A DNA stretch of 64,000 nucleotides from Burkholderiales bacterium (lineage in GTDB: Bacteria; Pseudomonadota; Gammaproteobacteria; Burkholderiales; Burkholderiaceae_C): the NCBI GenBank assembly GCA_016702555.1, contig JADJDV010000007.1:1-64000 (forward strand). Direction: 5' to 3'. Positions 60,179 through 64,000 of the stretch are shown here, piece after piece. Each line of letters opens with the position of its first letter. The stretch's first letter is position 1. The notes below the pieces were generated by a model that was not told the DNA's origin, made no database searches, and saw only the letters and a list, made by a program, of their open reading frames with translations. A program made the translations under genes and the position numbers.

Positions 60179-63100
60179 GAAGGATCCTTCGGGTTCGATG
60201 GGGCGTCGTGGTCGCCCTGGTTCAGCGCGCGGCGGTCGTCATCCGACAGGCCGGTTTCGGCATCCTCCACGTAGTGCTGCGCGGCTTCGGCGGTGATGCC
60301 GGCTTCCGTCGCGTGTTCGGCCGCGCGCTCGCGCTGCTTTGCCGAACCCTTGAACAGGCTGCGCACCACCACAAAGAACAGCGGCACGAAGAACACCGCC
60401 AGGATGGTGCCGACGATCATGCCGCCGATCACCCCGGTGCCGATGGCGCGCTGCGCCGCCGAGCCGGCGCCACTGGCCATCGCCAGCGGCGTCACGCCCA
60501 GGATGAAGGCCATCGAGGTCATGATGATGGGGCGAAAGCGCAAATGCGCGGCAGCCAGCGCCGAGGCCATCACGCTCATGCCCTGTGCCTGCAAATCCTT
60601 GGCGAACTCGATGATCAGGATGGCGTTCTTGGCGGATAGCCCGATGATGGTGATGAGGCCCACCTGAAAGTACACGTCGTTCAGCATGCCGCGCCCGGTG
60701 ACGGCCAGCAGCACGCCCAGTACGCCCAGCGGCACCACCAGGATGACGGCAAACGGGATCGACCAGCTTTCATACAGCGCTGCCAGCGCCAGAAACACCG
60801 CCAGGATGGCAAAGCCGTACAGGATCAGTGCCTGGTTGCCGGCCAGCTTTTCTTCGCGCGACTGGCCCGTCCATTCGTAGCCAAATCCCTCGGGCAGCTT
60901 GGCCGCCAGCTGCTCCATCTCGCGCATCGCCTCGCCGGTCGAGAAGCCCGGCGCTGCGCCGCCCGCGATGCGAACCGCTGGATAGCCGTTGTAGCGCACC
61001 GTCTGCATGGCGCCGGTGATCCAGCGCGTGCTGGCAAAGGCCGACAGCGGCACCGCCTGGCCCTTGCTGTTGAGGGCCGTCAGTTGCAGGATGTCCTCGG
61101 GCTGCATGCGCGCCTTGGCGTCGGCCTGGATGATCACGCGCTGCAAGCGCCCCTGGTTCGGGAAATCGTTGACGTAGGCCGAGCCCAGCGACGCCGAGAT
61201 GGCGTTGTTGATGGCGGCAAACGACACGCCTTGCGCGGCGGCCTTGTCGCGGTCGATGTCCACTTGCAGCTGCGGCGCGTCTTCCAGCCCGTCGGGGCGC
61301 ACGCCGGCCAGCACCTTGCTTTGCATGGCCATGCCCAGCATCTGGTTGCGCGCGGCGATCAGCGCCTCGTGCCCCTTGCCGGCGCGGTCTTGCAGGCGGA
61401 AGGTGAAGCCCGAGCTGACGCCCAATTCCGGAATCGGCGGCGGGCTCAAGGGGAAGATGAAGGCGTCCTTGATGCCGGACAGAGCGCCCATGGCGCGCCC
61501 AGCAATGGCGCCGGCCGAATGCTCGGGGCCCTTGCGCTCGTCCCAGGGTTTGAGCGACACGAAGGCCAGCGCCGCGTTCTGGCCCTGGCCCGAGAACGAG
61601 AAGCCCATCACCGCCACCATGTTGGCCACCTCGGGCTGCTTGAGCAGGTAGCCCTCGACCTGCTCGACCACGGCCTGCGTGCGCTCCTGCGTGGCGCCGG
61701 GCGGCAACTGCATGTTGACCAGGATGTTGCCCTGGTCCTCCTGCGGCAAAAAGGATGTCGGCAGGCGCATGTAGAGCCAGCCCACGACCAGCGCCAGTGC
61801 CAGGTAGATGATCATCAGCCGGCCCGCGCGCCGCACCAGCTTGGCGACGATGCCTTCATAGCCCTTGGCGGTGCGCTGAAAACGCCGGTTGAACCAGCCA
61901 AAGAAGCCGCGCTTCTCCAGGTTGTGGCCCTTCTCCATGGGTTTGAGCAGCGTGGCGCACAGCGCGGGCGTGAGCGACAGCGCCATGAAGGCCGAGAAGA
62001 AGATCGACACCGCCATCACCGCCGAGAACTGGCGGTAGATGTTGCCCACCGAGCCGGCAAAGAAGGCCAGCGGCACGAACACCGAGATCAGCACCACCGT
62101 CACGCCGATGATGGCGCCCGATATCTGGCCCATGGCCTTGCGCGTGGCCTGCAAGGGCGGCAGGCCTTCTTCGCTCATGATGCGCTCGACGTTCTCGACC
62201 ACCACGATGGCGTCGTCCACCACGATGCCGATCACCAGCACCATGCCGAACATGGTCAGCACGTTGATCGACATGCCAAACGCCAGCAGCGCGGCAAACG
62301 TGCCCAGCAGCGCCACCGGCACCACGATGGTCGGGATGACGGTGTAGCGCCAGTTCTGCAGGAACAGGAACATCACCAGAAACACCAGCACGATCGCCTC
62401 GAACAAGGTCTTGACCACCTCGGTGATCGAGATGCGCACGAAGTCGGACGAGTCGTACGGAATGGCCCAGGTCACGCCGGCCGGAAAGTAGCGCTCCAGC
62501 TCGGTCATGCGCGTGCGCACCGCCTTGGCGGCCGCCAGCGCGTTGCCCGAGGTGGACAGCTGCACGCCCATGCCGGCGGCGGGCTGGCCGTTCAGGCGTG
62601 CGGCGGTGGCGTAGCTTTGCGCGCCCAGCTCGACGCGTGCCACGTCCTTCAGGCGCACCGTGCTGCCGTCGGCGTTGGCACGCAGCGTGATGTTGCCAAA
62701 CTGCTCCACCGTGCTGATCTGGCCCGGTACCACCACGGTGGCGCTCATGGTCTGGCCGCTGGCCAGCGGCAAGTCGCCCAGGCTGCCGGCCGACACCTGC
62801 GCGTTCTGCTGCGCAATCGCACTGGCCACATCGGCAGGCGACAGGTTGTAGCTTTGCAGCTTGGTCGGCTCGATCCACACGCGCATGGCGCGCTCGGCGC
62901 CAAACAACTGCACCTGGCCGATGCCGGGCAGACGCTGCAACTCGGGCAGCACGTTGCGCGAGGCGTAGTCGGACAGCGCGGTGATGTCGAAATTGGGGTC
63001 CGACGACGACAGCACCGTGAACAGCAGGAAGTTGCTGCGCGACTTGTCCACCCGCACGCCCTGCTGCACCACGGTGGTCGGCAGGCGCGGGCTGGCGCGC

Positions 63101-63435
63101 GACAGGCGGTTTTGCACGTCCACCTGCGCCAGGTCGGCGTTGGTGCCGGGCTCAAAGCTGAGCGTGATCGAGCCGGTGCCGTTGGCCTGCGCCACCGATT
63201 CCATGTAGGCGAGACCGGGCGAGCCGTTCATCTCACGCTCGATCACCGACAGCACGGCGTCTTCCAGCGTCTGCGCCGATGCGCCGGGGTAGGTGGCCGA
63301 CAGCACGATGGTGGGCGGCGCCACGCTGGGGTATTGCGCGATCGGCAGTTGGGTGATGGAGATGGCGCCCAGCACCATCACGAACAGGGCGATGACCCAC
63401 GCGAAGATGGGTCGGTCAATGAAGAACTTGGCCAT
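60175..63435 (-). CDS. RND multidrug efflux permease (AcrB/HAE1 family)
   Basis: The 1086-residue inner-membrane transporter begins MAKFFIDRPIFAWVIALFVM and has the proton-relay motif GIVVDDAIVVVENVERIMSE, the porter and docking regions, twelve helices, and a conserved second half (VGLITIIGLSAKNAILIIEF). Length is slightly above E. coli AcrB because of a charged C-terminal tail. Drug range cannot be told. It lies between the adaptor and channel genes. Confidence 0.95.
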   Translation of the reverse strand: MAKFFIDRPIFAWVIALFVMVLGAISITQLPIAQYPSVAPPTIVLSATYPGASAQTLEDAVLSVIEREMNGSPGLAYMESVAQANGTGSITLSFEPGTNADLAQVDVQNRLSRASPRLPTTVVQQGVRVDKSRSNFLLFTVLSSSDPNFDITALSDYASRNVLPELQRLPGIGQVQLFGAERAMRVWIEPTKLQSYNLSPADVASAIAQQNAQVSAGSLGDLPLASGQTMSATVVVPGQISTVEQFGNITLRANADGSTVRLKDVARVELGAQSYATAARLNGQPAAGMGVQLSTSGNALAAAKAVRTRMTELERYFPAGVTWAIPYDSSDFVRISITEVVKTLFEAIVLVFLVMFLFLQNWRYTVIPTIVVPVALLGTFAALLAFGMSINVLTMFGMVLVIGIVVDDAIVVVENVERIMSEEGLPPLQATRKAMGQISGAIIGVTVVLISVFVPLAFFAGSVGNIYRQFSAVMAVSIFFSAFMALSLTPALCATLLKPMEKGHNLEKRGFFGWFNRRFQRTAKGYEGIVAKLVRRAGRLMIIYLALALVVGWLYMRLPTSFLPQEDQGNILVNMQLPPGATQERTQAVVEQVEGYLLKQPEVANMVAVMGFSFSGQGQNAALAFVSLKPWDERKGPEHSAGAIAGRAMGALSGIKDAFIFPLSPPPIPELGVSSGFTFRLQDRAGKGHEALIAARNQMLGMAMQSKVLAGVRPDGLEDAPQLQVDIDRDKAAAQGVSFAAINNAISASLGSAYVNDFPNQGRLQRVIIQADAKARMQPEDILQLTALNSKGQAVPLSAFASTRWITGAMQTVRYNGYPAVRIAGGAAPGFSTGEAMREMEQLAAKLPEGFGYEWTGQSREEKLAGNQALILYGFAILAVFLALAALYESWSIPFAVILVVPLGVLGVLLAVTGRGMLNDVYFQVGLITIIGLSAKNAILIIEFAKDLQAQGMSVMASALAAAHLRFRPIIMTSMAFILGVTPLAMASGAGSAAQRAIGTGVIGGMIVGTILAVFFVPLFFVVVRSLFKGSAKQRERAAEHATEAGITAEAAQHYVEDAETGLSDDDRRALNQGDHDAPSNPKDPS

Positions 63436-63455
63436 GCGTCAGCTCTGGTCGGGCT

Positions 63456-64000
63456 TCAGCGCGAGGCCGCCGAAGCGGGCGCGGCGGGCGCCGCCGGTGC
63501 TGCGGGCGCCGCGCCGGATGCTGCTGTTTTAGGAGCTGCTGGCGCTTGTTGGACGGGCGCTGGCGCCTTGTTGGGCGTCCAAGGCACGGGCTTGACCACC
63601 TTGGCGCCCATCATCAGCTTCATGGCGCCTTCCACCATCACCTGCTCGCCGGGCTGCAGGCCCTCGGTCACGATCCACTGGGTGCCCTTTTGCCCGCCGA
63701 TCTTGACCGGGCGCGGCGCCACGGCGCCGTCGGGTGCCACCACCATCACGCTGTCGCCGTGCGATCCGCGCGTCACCGCCTGCTGAGGCAGCAGAATGGC
63801 GTTGTCCACCTCGGCCTGCTCGACGCGGGCGCGCACGTACATGCCAGGCATCAGCAGGCCGCCGGGGTTGGGCACCTCGGCGCGCAGGCTCACCTGGCCG
63901 GTGGCGGGGTCGACGCTCAGGTCGGTGAACAACAGGCGCGCCGTCTGGCCATAGGTCTGGCCGTTTTCCAGCAGCACCTGCACCTTGGCGGCTTCGGTGC
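63456..64000 (-). CDS. RND periplasmic adaptor (partial, window end)
   Basis: The 3' part of an AcrA-like membrane fusion protein: ARLLFTDLSVDPATGQVSLR, VPNPGGLLMPGMYVRARVEQ, LPQQAVTRGSHGDSVMVVAP and the end with Ala/Pro-rich AAPAAPAAPAAPASAASR. The 5' part lies beyond 64000. It precedes the permease by 20 bases. Confidence 0.93.
   Translation of the reverse strand, partial: TEAAKVQVLLENGQTYGQTARLLFTDLSVDPATGQVSLRAEVPNPGGLLMPGMYVRARVEQAEVDNAILLPQQAVTRGSHGDSVMVVAPDGAVAPRPVKIGGQKGTQWIVTEGLQPGEQVMVEGAMKLMMGAKVVKPVPWTPNKAPAPVQQAPAAPKTAASGAAPAAPAAPAAPASAASR

Noticed and set aside
61084..63786. A 900-codon open frame antisense to the RND permease and adaptor
   Set aside because: It is a GC-rich shadow of the acrB-like gene, with His/Gln/Arg-rich composition and no recognisable domain.

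Overview
The window reads as a chromosomal segment of a high-GC betaproteobacterium, most likely Burkholderiales/Comamonadaceae. The support is the rpmH-rnpA-yidD-yidC-mnmE block diverging from dnaA-dnaN-gyrB, a metXW pair, a lipA/lipB/DUF493/aminotransferase block, an IS1380-family element and the protein sequences themselves. Species assignment is inference.

Layout. 1-1383: a decayed IS5-family transposase and an AT-rich orphan gene remnant. 1384-4616: methylmalonate-semialdehyde dehydrogenase and an IS1380-family element with exact 17-bp inverted repeats and a frameshifted transposase. 4634-16466: accessory metabolic and envelope genes (fumarylacetoacetase, RsmE, FdxA, MFS, M20 peptidase, GST, an FMN riboswitch in front of ribH, MerR plus a truncated thioesterase, stress proteins, lipoproteins). 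16687-19503: a four-carbon sugar-acid operon, otnK-otnC-otnI. 19620-24117: transglutaminase-like protein, amidase, the metXW operon behind a SAM-II-like riboswitch and terminator, and a TMEM165/GDT1 family transporter. 24241-35012: a glycine-rich RRM protein with a structured leader, then the replication-origin region: gyrB, dnaN and dnaA on the minus strand, and rpmH, rnpA, yidD, yidC and mnmE on the plus strand. 35119-42347: hemerythrin-like protein, apt, a CPA2 antiporter, kdsD-kdsC-lptC, an SDR and lipA. 42445-45429: lipB, an EamA transporter, DUF493 protein and a class IV aminotransferase. 45672-52990: the complete F1Fo ATP synthase operon atpIBEFHAGDC. 53101-58553: two TPM proteins with LemA, small conserved proteins and a duplicated di-heme cytochrome c. 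58667-64000: a tripartite RND efflux operon whose adaptor runs off the window end.

How the genes work together. The plus and minus housekeeping blocks diverge from about 30.5 kb, as expected around oriC. Riboswitch control is visible twice: FMN over lumazine synthase and SAM over methionine synthesis. kdsD/kdsC/lptC serve lipopolysaccharide synthesis and export, lipB/lipA make protein-bound lipoate, and the otn genes break down tetronate-type acids.

Three genes expected to be single-copy and important carry point lesions: yidC has an in-frame TAG at a conserved Trp, and metX and lipA each have one single-base frameshift. Both transposases are also frameshifted. I cannot tell sequencing or assembly error from biology here. 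The yidC amber codon and the metX leader are the items most worth a second look. I found no clear candidate for an entirely new multi-gene system, no CRISPR array and no tRNA or rRNA gene.
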